DNA of 64,000 nucleotides from Pleurocapsales cyanobacterium LEGE 06147 (GCA_015207585.1 JADEWQ010000013.1:1-64000); one strand, 5' to 3'. Shown: positions 1-9,847, counted from the first letter of the stretch. Notes: a model not told the origin generated them from the sequence alone. Translations and numbers: made by a program.

Positions 1-70
1 TTGTCCGTCGCCAAAGATTCTCTTGCTCGCTAGTCGGGTAAAAACGAAACTTGTAGGCCCGTTCAGTCAT
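1..70 (-). CDS. tnpB: TnpB-type protein of an IS200/IS605 element, N-terminal part, cut by the window edge
   Basis: Read on the minus strand from an ATG at 70, the first residues are MTERAYKFRFYPTSEQENLW, the classic N-terminus of cyanobacterial TnpB/OrfB proteins (RNA-guided nucleases of IS200/IS605 elements). Only 23 residues lie in the window, so catalytic residues, intactness and any TnpA partner cannot be judged. The family call rests on this strongly conserved start. It points away from glyQ, so the element end should lie between 70 and about 175. Confidence 0.7.
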   Translation of the reverse strand, partial: MTERAYKFRFYPTSEQENLWRRT

Positions 71-114
71 GCCTTACATTTTATCACGAAATCTGTAAAC
101 ATTATTATGGAGGA

Positions 115-171
115 CTCGGCATTCCTCTCGCCGCTAACCCTCGACGGGTATAGCGGGAGTCTCCTGCCGAG
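115..171. repeat. Long imperfect hairpin between tnpB and glyQ
   Basis: CTCGGCA at 115-121 pairs with TGCCGAG at 165-171, and the inner arms CCGCTAACCC and GGGTATAGCGG pair with one mismatch. It lies just upstream of the tnpB start. IS200/IS605 elements carry subterminal hairpins at their ends, so it may mark the element boundary. It could equally act as a terminator-like structure or an unrelated repeat. Confidence 0.45.
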
Positions 172-211
172 AAACTAGATGAAAAAGCTTCTATTTTAGA
201 ATGAGGGTGAA

Positions 212-1090
212 GTGTCTTTAAAGTTTCAGGAAATTGTTACTACCTTAAATCAATTTTGGAGCGATCGCGGTTGTCTTATTGTTCAACCCTATGACACCGA
301 GAAGGGAGCTGGTACCAAAAGTCCACATACGTTTTTGAGGGCGATCGGACCAGAGCCTTGGTCAGTGGCATATGTGGAGCCGTGCCGTCGCCCTGCGGAT
401 GGTCGCTATGGAGAAAATCCTAATCGGGTGCAGCACTATTATCAGTATCAGGTGCTGATTAAACCTTCACCCACGAATATTCAAGAGATTTATTTAGATT
501 CCTTAAGAGCCTTAGGGATTCAGCCTGAAGATCACGATATTCGATTTGTGGAAGATAACTGGGAGGACGCGGCTGTTGGAGCGTGGGGTGTCGGTTGGGA
601 AGTGTGGCTTGACGGCATGGAGGTAACGCAGTTTACTTACTTCCAGCAGTGTGGAGGTATTGACTGCCGTCCTGTTTCCATTGAAATTACTTATGGGTTG
701 GAGCGATTGGCTATGTATCTACAAAATGTAGATGCGATTAATAAAATTCAATGGAACGACAAGATTAGCTATGGCGATATTTTTCTCCAAGGGGAAATAG
801 AGCAATGTACTTATAACTTTGAAGCTTCCGATCCAGATTTATTGTTTAGTCTGTTTAATCTATATGAAAAAGAAGCAAAGCAGTCGCTCGAGCGTGGTTT
901 GGTCATGCCCAGTCTAGACTATGTTCTTAAGTGTTCTCACACCTTTAATTTACTAGATGCTAGAGGGGTTATTGCCGTTACAGAGAGAACTCTTTATATT
1001 GGCAGAATTCGTAATTTAGCCAGACAGGTAGCTCATCTCTACTTGCAACAGAGGGAAAATTTGGGATTTCCTTTACAGGCACGCTGTTAA
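212..1090 (+). CDS. glyQ: Glycine--tRNA ligase alpha subunit
   Basis: Alpha chain of the bacterial alpha2beta2 glycyl-tRNA synthetase, which charges tRNA-Gly with glycine in the cytoplasm. The 292-residue length is normal for GlyQ. The opening ([19 protein letters not shown]) and the class II core with [17 protein letters not shown] (about residues 34-50) and [14 protein letters not shown] are diagnostic. The start is GTG at 212; an upstream ATG at 201 is out of frame and closes at once. The beta-chain gene glyS is not in the window, which is usual because cyanobacteria often separate the two genes. A rho-independent terminator follows 37 bases after the stop, so it is probably transcribed alone. 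Confidence 0.95.
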   Translation: MSLKFQEIVTTLNQFWSDRGCLIVQPYDTEKGAGTKSPHTFLRAIGPEPWSVAYVEPCRRPADGRYGENPNRVQHYYQYQVLIKPSPTNIQEIYLDSLRALGIQPEDHDIRFVEDNWEDAAVGAWGVGWEVWLDGMEVTQFTYFQQCGGIDCRPVSIEITYGLERLAMYLQNVDAINKIQWNDKISYGDIFLQGEIEQCTYNFEASDPDLLFSLFNLYEKEAKQSLERGLVMPSLDYVLKCSHTFNLLDARGVIAVTERTLYIGRIRNLARQVAHLYLQQRENLGFPLQARC

Positions 1091-1126
1091 CGAAGTCTAG
1101 TTTTAAAATTTTCTGTATGATGTATA

Positions 1127-1153
1127 AGCCCGTATCAGCGGGCTATCTTTTTG
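1127..1153 (+). terminator. Rho-independent terminator of glyQ
   Basis: AGCCCG (1127-1132) and CGGGCT (1139-1144) form a perfect 6-bp stem with a 6-nt loop, followed by ATCTTTTTG. Confidence 0.75.
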
Positions 1154-1197
1154 TCAGCCTTAACAAAGGAGTTTAGTGAAAATTATGAAGTTTAATA

Positions 1198-1299
1198 ATG
1201 ACTAATTTGAGTGACATGTTAGAACCGATCGCGGCTTGGTTTCGCGCTTTCGGTATTCCAAAACCGATCGTACATTGGGGTCATCCTAATTGGGTTTAA
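1198..1299 (+). pseudogene. Truncated small ORF, probable remnant of a membrane-protein gene
   Basis: ATG at 1198 opens a 33-residue frame (MTNLSDMLEPIAAWFRAFGI, then PKPIVHWGHPNWV) and stops at 1299. The text up to WGHP resembles the amphipathic start of cyanobacterial multi-pass proteins of the DUF4079 type, in which hydrophobic helices would follow; here a stop comes instead and no continuation is seen downstream. The family link is from memory and tentative. It could also be a genuine short peptide. Confidence 0.35.
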
Positions 1300-1403
1300 A
1301 GCTAGGTCTGTCCATCTAATTTGCTTAAGCCAAAAACAAATGCGATCGCAGGAGCAACTCCTTAAAAGTATTTAGATGAATACAATTAAATAAATAACGA
1401 TAC

Positions 1404-2321
1404 TCACAACATTACTCGAGCAATCCCGAGATAGATCAGTACCCCTATCACATCGACGATAGTGGCACTTAAGGGAGCTGACATCATCGCCGGATCGAAC
1501 CCCAGTGCTTTAAATAGCAGCGGCAAAACTGCACCAAAAATAGTAGATAGAAATGTAATCGCCATGAGGCTTATGCCCACGATAATAGCAACATTCAAAC
1601 TACCTTTCAGTAAAAGGGCAATGCCTACCATCAAAACTCCCAACAGTAAACCAATCCAGATGCCCGCGATCGCCTCCCTGAAAATTTTGCGGAGGAATTG
1701 ACAGTAATTAAATTCGCTTTGACTCAGTTCTCTAATCATGACTGTGGCTGATTGCGTTGTTACATTGCCACCACTACCGATTAGCAGAGGAATAAATGCA
1801 GCCAAAATTGCCATGCGTTGGATTACATCTTCTTGGCTTTGAATGGCGATCGTCGTTCCCAAGTTGGCAATGAGTAAAGCAAATAACCAAAAAACTCGTT
1901 GCTTGACTTGTTCGAAGAGACTTTTGGCAAAGTAATCCTCTGTTTCTGGTTCAGAAGCTTGCTCTTTTTCAAATAAAGTGCCTCTCTCTTGCGGTGATAA
2001 CTGAGTTAGAATGCCGACAACTGATTGCTCTTTAAAAGCTCTTAGTAATTTTTGCCGAGCTTCAATACTTAGTTGATTGTAGACATTTATAGCTGTTTCC
2101 CGAGGCATCAAATGAAAAGCATACACCTGAGAGGCTATAGACATTTGCTCTATTTTTGTTGCTATATCTTCAGAAACGACATTCTCCTCAATCACTGCTT
2201 TTATCTTTCGAGCGGGCTGTTGCTCAGACAAAGGAATAAATAAAGTTAAATTGATATATGGAAGAGAATTTGCCCAGTTAAGTTTCGGATCGGCATCTTC
2301 CTTTTCAGTCGTTGTTGTCAT
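1404..2321 (-). CDS. MgtE-family magnesium transporter, short form without CBS domains
   Basis: A 305-residue protein with a soluble N-terminal part (about 1-135) of MgtE_N type helical repeats (residues including MPRETAINVYNQLSIEARQ and LSPQERGTLFEKE) and a C-terminal membrane part of about five helices. GSGGNVTTQSATVMIRELS (about 182-200) and DPAMMSAPLSATIVDVIGVL match the MgtE pore helices, including the conserved Asp near the ion path. Typical MgtE proteins are about 450 residues and have two CBS domains that sense cytosolic Mg2+ and gate the pore; these are absent, so gating must differ. The likely role is inner-membrane Mg2+ (or other divalent cation) uptake. It is not in an operon. Confidence 0.8.
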   Translation of the reverse strand: MTTTTEKEDADPKLNWANSLPYINLTLFIPLSEQQPARKIKAVIEENVVSEDIATKIEQMSIASQVYAFHLMPRETAINVYNQLSIEARQKLLRAFKEQSVVGILTQLSPQERGTLFEKEQASEPETEDYFAKSLFEQVKQRVFWLFALLIANLGTTIAIQSQEDVIQRMAILAAFIPLLIGSGGNVTTQSATVMIRELSQSEFNYCQFLRKIFREAIAGIWIGLLLGVLMVGIALLLKGSLNVAIIVGISLMAITFLSTIFGAVLPLLFKALGFDPAMMSAPLSATIVDVIGVLIYLGIARVML

Positions 2322-2631
2322 ATATTATTGTAAAATAATCGAATAGTCGCCACATTAAACTTGTTATTTTTTATTAGAACAATTTTATTTAAGTTTTATC
2401 TATACCTTGAGAGTGATTTCGGCAGGCAATTCTGAGATTCCTATTAGGTTAGGGAGCAGGTAGCATCTCAGTTTTACTAAGACTTTGCTCCAAACTTTGT
2501 TTGTGCTAATGGGACTACCAATTATTAAATTTAAAATTATTTTTACTCTTATATTTTATTCTATTCTCATTTTATAGCGAACCTGAGTGTAAGCATTGTG
2601 TAAGCATTAATTTTTGCAAAAATTTCAAAAG
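2322..2631. other. AT-rich intergenic region
   Basis: No open frame, RNA or clear repeat was recognised in these 310 bases. Part of it must hold the promoter of the minus-strand mgtE-like gene. Confidence 0.5.
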
Positions 2632-3078
2632 TTAGCTTCGTCCTTTCAAAAAACCAATCCAATTGACAACTCTTTCAGCCCAATGATTAAAAAAATGTTC
2701 TGTTAAAGTATCTTCTCCTCCCCAAATTGGAATTTTTTCTCCTATTTTAGTAAAAGTATCATAAACAATAAATTTACCACAGTAATGGATTATTAAGATA
2801 TTGCTTGGCTTGGGCTCGACTAACTTTTCTTTGGTTTAGCTTAGAATAAATTCCTCGTTCGAGTCTGGTTAATGATTTCCAATTTTTTTGATGTTTTTCT
2901 AGCTGTTTAATATATTCTAAAATTTTCTGATATTTTTTATTACCAACTTCACGCTCTAAATCAGCGTGATGAGTGTTTACATAGTTTTTAAGCCTGAGTG
3001 GGTAGAAATTTTAAAAACCTGTCCCGATCGCCCTGCTCCTAATAATTTTTGTTTTAAATTAGTTTCTGAATCTACCAT
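2632..3078 (-). pseudogene. Decayed protein-kinase-like gene
   Basis: The minus strand starts with ATG at 3078 and reads MVDSETNLKQKLLGAGRSGQ then VFKISTHSGL, a kinase-type glycine-rich loop (LGxGRSGxVFK), before a stop. A shifted frame continues with YVNTHHADLEREVGNKKYQ and a charged helix ending at NNPLLW and a stop (about 2774). A third frame then gives GKFIVYDTFTKIGEKIP through NWIGFLKGRS and a stop at 2632. The three pieces read in order like N-terminus, middle and C-terminus of one larger protein with most of the kinase fold deleted. Full-length relatives would be several hundred residues, so this is non-functional debris. Confidence 0.6.
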
Positions 3079-3409
3079 TTTTAGAGGCTGAGAAGTTAAT
3101 TAAGCATTATATTTATACGCCTTAGTCTATCTAAAAAACTGTTTAGATAATTATTTACTTCTTACTTAGGATTGATTTGATTGTACGAGGTTTTAAAGTT
3201 ATAGTTTTGGTATCAGTTAGAGCAAGAAAATTTACTTATCTCAGAAATTTGTGCTTATCCAACTCGACCTATAGCAGATAAATTGGCAATTAAACGGTCG
3301 CTATTAAGGCTCTCGTTTAATCATGCAGGAGACTACCGCACATAGAAGAGATAAAGTATTATCTTTCAAGAGCTAAAACTATTATTTATTGTGGCTTTTT
3401 AATTTTTCT
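3079..3409. other. Intergenic region
   Basis: AT-rich, with no credible ORF, RNA or repeat seen. The promoter of the downstream flavoprotein gene is expected here. Confidence 0.4.
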
Positions 3410-3994
3410 ATGTCCCTTACACCCTGGCGATTGCCTTTAGCTCGTGCTCTTCATCGCAATCGTTCTCAACCTCATTCGCACTATTTACAATTAGCTACCA
3501 TCACTCATGAGGGATTACCTGCTAACCGAACTGTAGTCTTTCGGGGATTTTGGAGCGATACCGATTGGTTACAATTTGTAACCGACTCTCGTAGTGAAAA
3601 AATCATTCACATTCAACATCAACCTTTGGCAGAAGCTTGTTGGTACTTTACTAAAACACGGGAACAGTTTCGTTTGGCAGGGGAATTGATTTTAATTACT
3701 GCAGCTTGTGAAGATAAACCTCTACAATTAGCTCGTCAAGCTGCTTGGGAAAAACTGTCTGACTCTGCTCGTTTGCAGTTTGCTTGGCCTTCTCCAGGGA
3801 AACCACGAGAAAAGGAAAAAGAAGCGTTCACTCCGACTCAGCCATCGGAGAGCGAACCACTAGATAACTTTTGTTTGCTCCTGTTAAACACCAAAAAAGT
3901 CGATTGGTTGGAACTAAGAGGCGAGCCGCAAAACCGCACTCTCTATCTTCTAAAAGGGGAGAAAACTTGGTCTACTCAACTAGTAAATCCCTAA
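3410..3994 (+). CDS. Pyridoxamine 5'-phosphate oxidase family FMN-binding protein (Alr4036-like)
   Basis: A 194-residue split-barrel flavoprotein. Evidence is the N-terminal FMN-binding pattern YLQLATITHEGLPANRTVVFRGF, SEKIIHIQHQPLAEACWYF in the middle, and the C-terminal LLLNTKKVDWLELRG, all typical of the Alr4036 branch of the PPOX superfamily. The usual PdxH substrate signature was not evident, so a role in pyridoxal phosphate synthesis is not assured. The frame extends upstream to a TTG at 3389, but ATG at 3410 (MSLTPWRLPLARAL) matches how relatives begin. It is a single gene. Confidence 0.8.
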   Translation: MSLTPWRLPLARALHRNRSQPHSHYLQLATITHEGLPANRTVVFRGFWSDTDWLQFVTDSRSEKIIHIQHQPLAEACWYFTKTREQFRLAGELILITAACEDKPLQLARQAAWEKLSDSARLQFAWPSPGKPREKEKEAFTPTQPSESEPLDNFCLLLLNTKKVDWLELRGEPQNRTLYLLKGEKTWSTQLVNP

Positions 3995-4292
3995 ATTAAT
4001 GTCAAAGTCTTTTGTAGGAAAAAATTTGCTTATACTTGTAGGACTGACGAGGCTTCTGTTTCCGTAGAGTCTTTAGAAGCAGAGATGGGGAGAATGGGAA
4101 ACACAGTGGAAGTCTCCGTGTTCTTCTCTACCATGTAATTGCAATGCATAATAATTTAAGTATTTCCTACTAGCGACCTACTCAAAATCGTTATGACTAT
4201 GATATATTTGTAAAGGTTCGTAAATATTAATTTTTACCTTTCTTTGTTATTTGCGAACAGATCGAAGATTGGTACTCGAGGAGACTAAGCAT

Positions 4293-4898
4293 ATGATTAA
4301 TTCAGCAGAAGGATGTTTACGAGTCGGTCAAGAAGCTCCTGACTTTACAGCCACGGCGGTTGTCGATCAGGAATTTAAAACCATTAAATTATCTGACTAC
4401 CGCGGCAAGTACGTTATCTTATTCTTCTATCCCTTAGATTTCACCTTCGTTTGTCCTACCGAAATCATCGCTTTTAGCGATCGCTACGAAGACTTTAGCA
4501 AGTTAAACACAGAAGTTTTAGGTGTGTCTGTCGATAGTGAATTCTCTCACCTTGCTTGGATTCAAACCGATCGCAAAGAAGGCGGCATCGGCGACATAGT
4601 TTATCCTCTTGTCTCTGATATCAAGAAAGAAATCAGTACTGCTTACAATGTTCTCGATCCCGATGCAGGTGTTGCTCTACGCGGACTGTTTATTATCGAC
4701 AAAGAAGGTATTATTCAACATTCCACCATTAACAACCTTTCTTTCGGTCGCAGTGTAGACGAAACCTTGCGTACTCTCAAAGCCATTCAATACGTGCAAA
4801 CTCACCCCGATGAGGTTTGTCCTGCAGGCTGGCAAGAAGGAGACAAGACAATGGTTCCCGATCCAGTCAAATCTAAGGTTTACTTTGCTGCCGTATAA
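4293..4898 (+). CDS. 2-Cys peroxiredoxin
   Basis: A 201-residue typical 2-Cys peroxiredoxin that reduces H2O2 and alkyl hydroperoxides with electrons from thioredoxin in the cytoplasm. The peroxidatic Cys54 sits in [14 protein letters not shown] and the resolving Cys176 in DEVCPAGW; the GGIGDI loop and the C-terminal YF, which mark peroxide-sensitive forms of this class, are both present. The start is ATG at 4293 behind GAGGAG; the longer frame from TTG at 4251 has no such site and adds residues that relatives lack. It is monocistronic with its own terminator. Confidence 0.93.
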   Translation: MINSAEGCLRVGQEAPDFTATAVVDQEFKTIKLSDYRGKYVILFFYPLDFTFVCPTEIIAFSDRYEDFSKLNTEVLGVSVDSEFSHLAWIQTDRKEGGIGDIVYPLVSDIKKEISTAYNVLDPDAGVALRGLFIIDKEGIIQHSTINNLSFGRSVDETLRTLKAIQYVQTHPDEVCPAGWQEGDKTMVPDPVKSKVYFAAV

Positions 4899-4965
4899 AG
4901 TGTTGCAGTTGAGAGGGGCAGTCTATTTTGTCCCCTTGTTAGTTGGATACAATTTTTCTATTTTT

Positions 4966-5004
4966 GTCCCGACATTCTAGCTTGTGATGTCGGGACTATT
5001 TTTT
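4966..5004 (+). terminator. Rho-independent terminator of the peroxiredoxin gene
   Basis: GTCCCGACAT (4966-4975) pairs perfectly with ATGTCGGGAC (4987-4996) across an 11-nt loop and is followed by TATTTTTTG. Confidence 0.85.
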
Positions 5005-5263
5005 GTTGCTTATTTTGTCAGTTTTGCTGCGATCTCGGTGCAGCACGAAGTTATATCAATTTGTTTTTTAGTTGCAACATAATATTTTGTAGGGGTGCAT
5101 GGTTATGCGCCCTTACAGAGATTAATTTGTAGCAGAAATTTAGCAATTTGGTATTAGAACTTTGCCAAGGGCGATCGCTAAGGGCGATCGCTTTCATCTT
5201 TTTGCTCTTTTAAAAGCTAATTTAAAGCATGCAAACGCGATCGCATTTACGGAAGTATGTAGG

Positions 5264-7909
5264 TTAAGGACTAGTTGGAGTCAAATTCGGTAAATCCAGT
5301 TCGTTCTTGGGATGGCGAGCTTTAATCAAGTCGATTGTACGACTGACCTTTTCTGGCAAAATCACGACTAGACTTCCCTCCGGTGAACGATCCAGCGCCG
5401 CCTCAATTGCTTCAACTTCATCGAGGATCGATTCATAACGACAATTGCTTTGTTGGCTCTTAATACCATCACAAATTAACTCGGCAACCTCTCCTCGACG
5501 ACGACCACGGGTATCGTCGTCTTCTTTAACGATAATGCGATCGAAGATCTGAGCCGAAAGTTTGCCTAGAGTAATAAAATCTTCGTCACGGCGATCGCCT
5601 GGCGCGCCGATTACGCCAATGCGCTCTCCCGACCACTTCCGCACAAAATCCCCTAGAGCCTCGTAGCTAGCAGGATTGTGAGCATAGTCTACTAGAGCGT
5701 GGTAACTACCAAGATTAAACAGATTCATGCGTCCTGGGGTCTGATCGACCGAAGCAGAGAAGGTCTTGAGACCCTGACGAATATCCTCAAGGGCAACCCC
5801 TCGGACAAATGCTGCCAGACTGGCTGCCAAAGTATTGGCAATCATAAAAGATGCCTTTCCTCCGAAGGTAAGGGGAATATTACTCGCCTCCTCGATCTGA
5901 TATTTGGTATTTCCCTGCCAAATTAGTAGGTAACCATGGTCACAGACTGCTGCCAAACCTCCCTGACTAAGATGAGACTGCACTAATTCGTTCTTTGGGT
6001 TGATAGAGAAATAAGCGACCTTGCCTTTGGTTTTTTCTGCCATGGAGGCTACTAGGAGATCGTCGGCATTGAGTACCGCATAGCCTTCAGGCAAAACGGC
6101 TTCGGCGACCACACTCTTAACCGATGCCAGATCTTCAAGGGTGTCGATGTCGTCAATGCCTAAATGATCTTCTTTGACGTTGAGTACTACACCAACATCG
6201 CAAGCCTCAAAACCCAAGCCAGAACGTAAAATCCCTCCCCTTGCGGTTTCCAAGACAGCAACTTCTACAGCCGGCTCTTGCAAAATTAATTGGGCACTTT
6301 GGGGACCCGTATTATCTCCCGATTCGACGAGATAATCACCGACATAAGTACCGTCGGTGGTGGTATAGCCAATGGTACGCTTAGTCTGCTTGAAGATGTG
6401 GGCGATCGCACGAGTAGTTGTCGTCTTGCCGTTGGTTCCGGTAATAGCAATAATCGGTATTCGAGCAGACGTGCCAGCAGGAAAGAGCATATCCAGTACG
6501 GAAGCGGCTACATTACGCGGCTGACCCTGGCTGGGGGAAAAATGCATGCGAAATCCAGGTGCTGCATTTACTTCAATGACAACGCCGTCGGTTTCTCTTA
6601 AAGGTCGGGAAATATCGGAGGTAACCATATCGATTCCAGCGATATCAAGACCAATAAGTTGGGCTACCCGTTTGGCTAACCAGATATTTTCTGGATGAAT
6701 TTGGTCGGTGCGATCGATCGCCATTCCACCAGTGCTTAAGTTGGCTGTAGCTCGCAAGTAGCAGATTTCTCCTTCCCGCAGAACGGTATCGAGAGAACAT
6801 CTTTGTTGGCGCAGCAACTCGTAACTACTGGGATCTAGTTCGATGCGCGTCATAACGTTATTGTGTCCCTCACCCCGGCGGGAATCTCGATTGGTTTCCT
6901 CAATAAGCTCTTCTACTGTAGAGCGACCATCTCCGATAACGTGAGCGGGAACTCGCTCGGCAACTGCTACAACTTTACCATCAACGACTAAGACGCGGTG
7001 ATCTCGACCGGGATAATAACGCTCGACGATAACCTCTCCAAGTTTGGAGTTTGCCATGGCTTTATCGAAAGCTTTTTCTGCTTCTCGCCAGCCATTAATG
7101 TCAATGGTAACTCCTCGTCCGTGATTACTATCTGAAGGCTTAATTACTACAGGAAAATCACCTACATCTTTAATAGCTTCCTCGAGTTCGTCAAAGTATT
7201 TGATAGTTGTACCCCGTGGCACTGGAATGCCGTGATGGTAAAGAATCTCTTTGGTTGCTTCTTTATCGCAAGCTAGTTCTACTCCTAAGATGCTAGTGCG
7301 ATCGCTTTGGGTAGCTTGAATGCGCTTCTGGTTAGCCCCGTAACCTAATTGCGTCATGGCGCGGGCACTCAACTGCATCCAGGGTATTCCTCGCGCCTCT
7401 GCTTCTTTTACAATTGCTTCAGTACTCGGACCGAGAGCCGCATCTTCCCAAAAGTCTCTCAAATCCCGCAAATCTTGCTTTAATTCGGAGGAAGAATAGT
7501 AACCTCGCTCTGCTAGGCTTTGAACCAGCCGTACTGCGGCTCTGGCAGCATAGCGACCGGCTTTCTCATCTCGATACTCGAATACTACTTGATAAATTCC
7601 AGAAGTTGAAGTAGAGCGACTGCGACTAAACTCGACTGGCATTCCTGCTACAGTTTGGAGTTCTAGAGCTACCCGTTCGACTATCTGCTCTAAGAAAATG
7701 CCATCTTGTACTCGCTTCAAGAAATCTTCACCCTGCTCCGAATTTAAGCTAGGTAATGCTTCTATTAACCCTTCATACAAATTGGGAACTTCATCAGAGC
7801 GTTTGTCCCTCAGCTCAGCTAAATCGAGACGAATAACTATCAGCTTATGATAGAGAGTACTCCAATAATTTGGACCGCGTAAAGTCTGAGTTTTTAGAAT
7901 TCTCATCAT
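5264..7909 (-). CDS. cphA: Cyanophycin synthetase
   Basis: An 881-residue enzyme that polymerises Asp and Arg into the nitrogen reserve cyanophycin with ATP. An N-terminal domain (about 1-200) is followed by an ATP-grasp domain (about 215-470, with VVIKPSDSNHGRGV and VIEVNAAPGFRMH) that activates the growing chain, then a Mur-ligase-like domain with P-loop GTNGKTTTTR at 491-500 and a C-terminal ligase lobe (LVDYAHNPASYEAL, GAPGDRRDEDF). The length is normal. It begins with two adjacent ATGs. In many cyanobacteria cyanophycinase (cphB) lies next to cphA; here no cphB is found on either side. Upstream is a 715-base non-coding stretch, so it is transcribed alone. Confidence 0.95.
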   Translation of the reverse strand: MMRILKTQTLRGPNYWSTLYHKLIVIRLDLAELRDKRSDEVPNLYEGLIEALPSLNSEQGEDFLKRVQDGIFLEQIVERVALELQTVAGMPVEFSRSRSTSTSGIYQVVFEYRDEKAGRYAARAAVRLVQSLAERGYYSSSELKQDLRDLRDFWEDAALGPSTEAIVKEAEARGIPWMQLSARAMTQLGYGANQKRIQATQSDRTSILGVELACDKEATKEILYHHGIPVPRGTTIKYFDELEEAIKDVGDFPVVIKPSDSNHGRGVTIDINGWREAEKAFDKAMANSKLGEVIVERYYPGRDHRVLVVDGKVVAVAERVPAHVIGDGRSTVEELIEETNRDSRRGEGHNNVMTRIELDPSSYELLRQQRCSLDTVLREGEICYLRATANLSTGGMAIDRTDQIHPENIWLAKRVAQLIGLDIAGIDMVTSDISRPLRETDGVVIEVNAAPGFRMHFSPSQGQPRNVAASVLDMLFPAGTSARIPIIAITGTNGKTTTTRAIAHIFKQTKRTIGYTTTDGTYVGDYLVESGDNTGPQSAQLILQEPAVEVAVLETARGGILRSGLGFEACDVGVVLNVKEDHLGIDDIDTLEDLASVKSVVAEAVLPEGYAVLNADDLLVASMAEKTKGKVAYFSINPKNELVQSHLSQGGLAAVCDHGYLLIWQGNTKYQIEEASNIPLTFGGKASFMIANTLAASLAAFVRGVALEDIRQGLKTFSASVDQTPGRMNLFNLGSYHALVDYAHNPASYEALGDFVRKWSGERIGVIGAPGDRRDEDFITLGKLSAQIFDRIIVKEDDDTRGRRRGEVAELICDGIKSQQSNCRYESILDEVEAIEAALDRSPEGSLVVILPEKVSRTIDLIKARHPKNELDLPNLTPTSP

Positions 7910-8624
7910 AACATTTTCTCTTTAGGAGAGTGTTTGTAGTTCGGATCCGCTCTAGTTTTAATAATTAATTTGCTCAAGAATAAATTAATTTTATTTACTT
8001 GACTGAATCACAATTTCATGGAGATTACTCTTTCGTTTGTTAGCAAGTCTTTTTAATGATTTTTAGTTTTTTAGGAAGATTTGACTTTAGCAAAATCAAA
8101 ATAAGCGCATGGGGCAGGTAATGCTTCGATTTACTTGGATCAAAACTAAGATATGGATAATTTTAAAAAACAAATTAATCTGATTATTTTTTACATTTTG
8201 CTAGAAATTAGTTGATTTCAACTGACTATATTCTAGTTATTGTTTATCCAAATACTTTATTGTCTCAGCAAGTAGAAAGAATTGTTTAGAAAAATTTACA
8301 TTCTCATTTTAATGTCATCGTTAAATGACAAATCTAGTTTTAAACAAATCTGCAAAAAAAACAGCAACAAAAATTACATTTATAGCAGAAGTCAATAGTA
8401 GGGACGTAGCATGCTACGTTCGTACACCGAGTCAGAAAGACCTTCGGTAGTCGCTATGGACCCTTCGGGAGCGCGTACAGAAATATGATTCTTAAACTGC
8501 AATGATTTAGGCTATTCAATATATCCCGATCTTTTTGACTACTGCCATAATATCAAATCGAAAATTTTCCGATTACATTTAAGTAATGGATATCTGCCAA
8601 CGTGCTTTTGTGGGTAATTAAGCT
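7910..8624. other. Long AT-rich intergenic region with one palindromic repeat
   Basis: These 715 bases have no credible ORF. They contain the repeat at 8399-8425 and, directly after it, a GC-richer patch (about 8426-8482, with CCTTCGGTAGTCGCTATGG and CCCTTCGGGAGCGCG) of the kind dispersed in cyanobacterial genomes. Confidence 0.6.
8399..8425. repeat. Dispersed palindromic repeat, copy 1
   Basis: Contains GACGTAGCATGCTACGT, a near-perfect palindrome preceded by TAGG and followed by TCGTAC. Related copies lie at 46199-46222 and 46789-46816. Confidence 0.75.
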
Positions 8625-9638
8625 TTACACCAAAGCACCTCCACAACTAGAACCACTTCCTGCCGTACAGCCGTAGCAATAATTAGCTGTTTTCACTTCC
8701 TTAATGACATCGAGGTTATCGAATTCTAACAGTTTAGCTACTGTCAGTTTTTCATCATTAGCAGTAGTAGCAGCTAGATTTTCCATCTGATTAAAATCGC
8801 AATCATAGACATTACCCAAGTAGTCGATAGAAAGTTCATTACGACACATTAAATGAGGCAGAGTAACAGCATTAAAGTTAGTTTCCAAAAACTTTAGATA
8901 AGTAGTATATAATTTATGACGCTGTAAATATTGTTTCGTTCTGCCAATGGGAAGATTGGTAATGGTAAATAGATTGTTGAATTTAATCCCAAAATATTCT
9001 TCCAGATAGACTTTATAGTCTTTTTCCAACTTTTGTTGCTCGGGAGTTAAAGAAAAGCGATCGCTCGTAGGTAAAACAGGATTGTAAACCAGATCGAGAA
9101 TTAAATTAGGATTTTGTCCGTAACCTAATTGATTTAATTTCTGTATTGCTTGCACGGATGCATTATAAACTCCTACACCTCTTTGTTTATCTACATTTGA
9201 TTTTAAATAACAGGGAAGAGAGGCTACTACTCTTAACTGATTTTTAGCAAAATACTTTGGCAAATCTTCATAACCTGGTGCAAAAAAGATAGTTAAGTTA
9301 GAACGAACGATAACTTCTTTTTGGCATGCTTTTGCTGCTTCAACTAAAGGTTTAAAACCATAGTTCATTTCTGGCGCACCACCAGTCAAATCTACTGTTT
9401 TTATCTGGGGAAAACGTTTAATTAATTCGATAATTTTCTGACAAACTTCTGTAGATAATTCTTCTGTTCGTTTGGGACTAGCTTCTACATGGCAATGAGT
9501 GCAGGCGAGATTACATTTTTTTCCCAAATTAACTTGTAAAACTGTAATTTTTTGTTTAGTTAAGGGAGAATTTATTTTTTTAGAAAACGAAGTTACTGCC
9601 AAGTTATCTACTTGACTACTAATTTTTGTTTGAGTCAC
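8625..9638 (-). CDS. arsS: Arsenosugar biosynthesis radical SAM protein ArsS
   Basis: A 337-residue radical SAM enzyme. The CX3CX2C cluster motif is at Cys42, Cys46 and Cys49 (CNLACTHCHVEASP), with the SAM-contact stretch TGGAPEMN following, and the C-terminus is Cys-rich (YCYGCTAGSGSSCGG), as in ArsS. ArsS is thought to add the 5'-deoxyadenosyl group of SAM to dimethylarsenite on the way to arsenosugars. It lies directly downstream of arsM on the same strand, separated by 209 bases that hold a palindromic repeat. The arsM-arsS pairing supports the assignment over other radical SAM families. Confidence 0.88.
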   Translation of the reverse strand: MTQTKISSQVDNLAVTSFSKKINSPLTKQKITVLQVNLGKKCNLACTHCHVEASPKRTEELSTEVCQKIIELIKRFPQIKTVDLTGGAPEMNYGFKPLVEAAKACQKEVIVRSNLTIFFAPGYEDLPKYFAKNQLRVVASLPCYLKSNVDKQRGVGVYNASVQAIQKLNQLGYGQNPNLILDLVYNPVLPTSDRFSLTPEQQKLEKDYKVYLEEYFGIKFNNLFTITNLPIGRTKQYLQRHKLYTTYLKFLETNFNAVTLPHLMCRNELSIDYLGNVYDCDFNQMENLAATTANDEKLTVAKLLEFDNLDVIKEVKTANYCYGCTAGSGSSCGGALV

Positions 9639-9673
9639 TAGTTACTCCTGATAGATTGGGAAATATATTTGTC

Positions 9674-9721
9674 TCTCGCAAAGGCAAGGACTGGGGGCGA
9701 AATAGTTCGCCCCATTGAAGT
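9674..9721. repeat. Dispersed palindromic repeat family B, copy 1
   Basis: GGACTGGGGGCGAAATAGTT followed by TCGCCCCATTGAAGT. The core GGGGCGAA/TTCGCCCC is an inverted repeat. An inverted copy is at 25508-25558 and a diverged one at 57922-57958. Confidence 0.75.
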
Positions 9722-9847
9722 TTGTCGCAAAGTATGCTAAGGTTCAAAGTTCAAAAAAAAGAAGAGTTCTTAATCCACGAACTTTAAACTATTAGACCTC
9801 ATCTAAATGAAAACTGCTATGACTATTAAATGGTAACTATTTACTGT

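Noticed and set aside
5160..5260. CRISPR-like or direct repeat array near GGGCGATCGC copies
   Set aside because: The repeats are ordinary HIP1 octamers without regular spacers.
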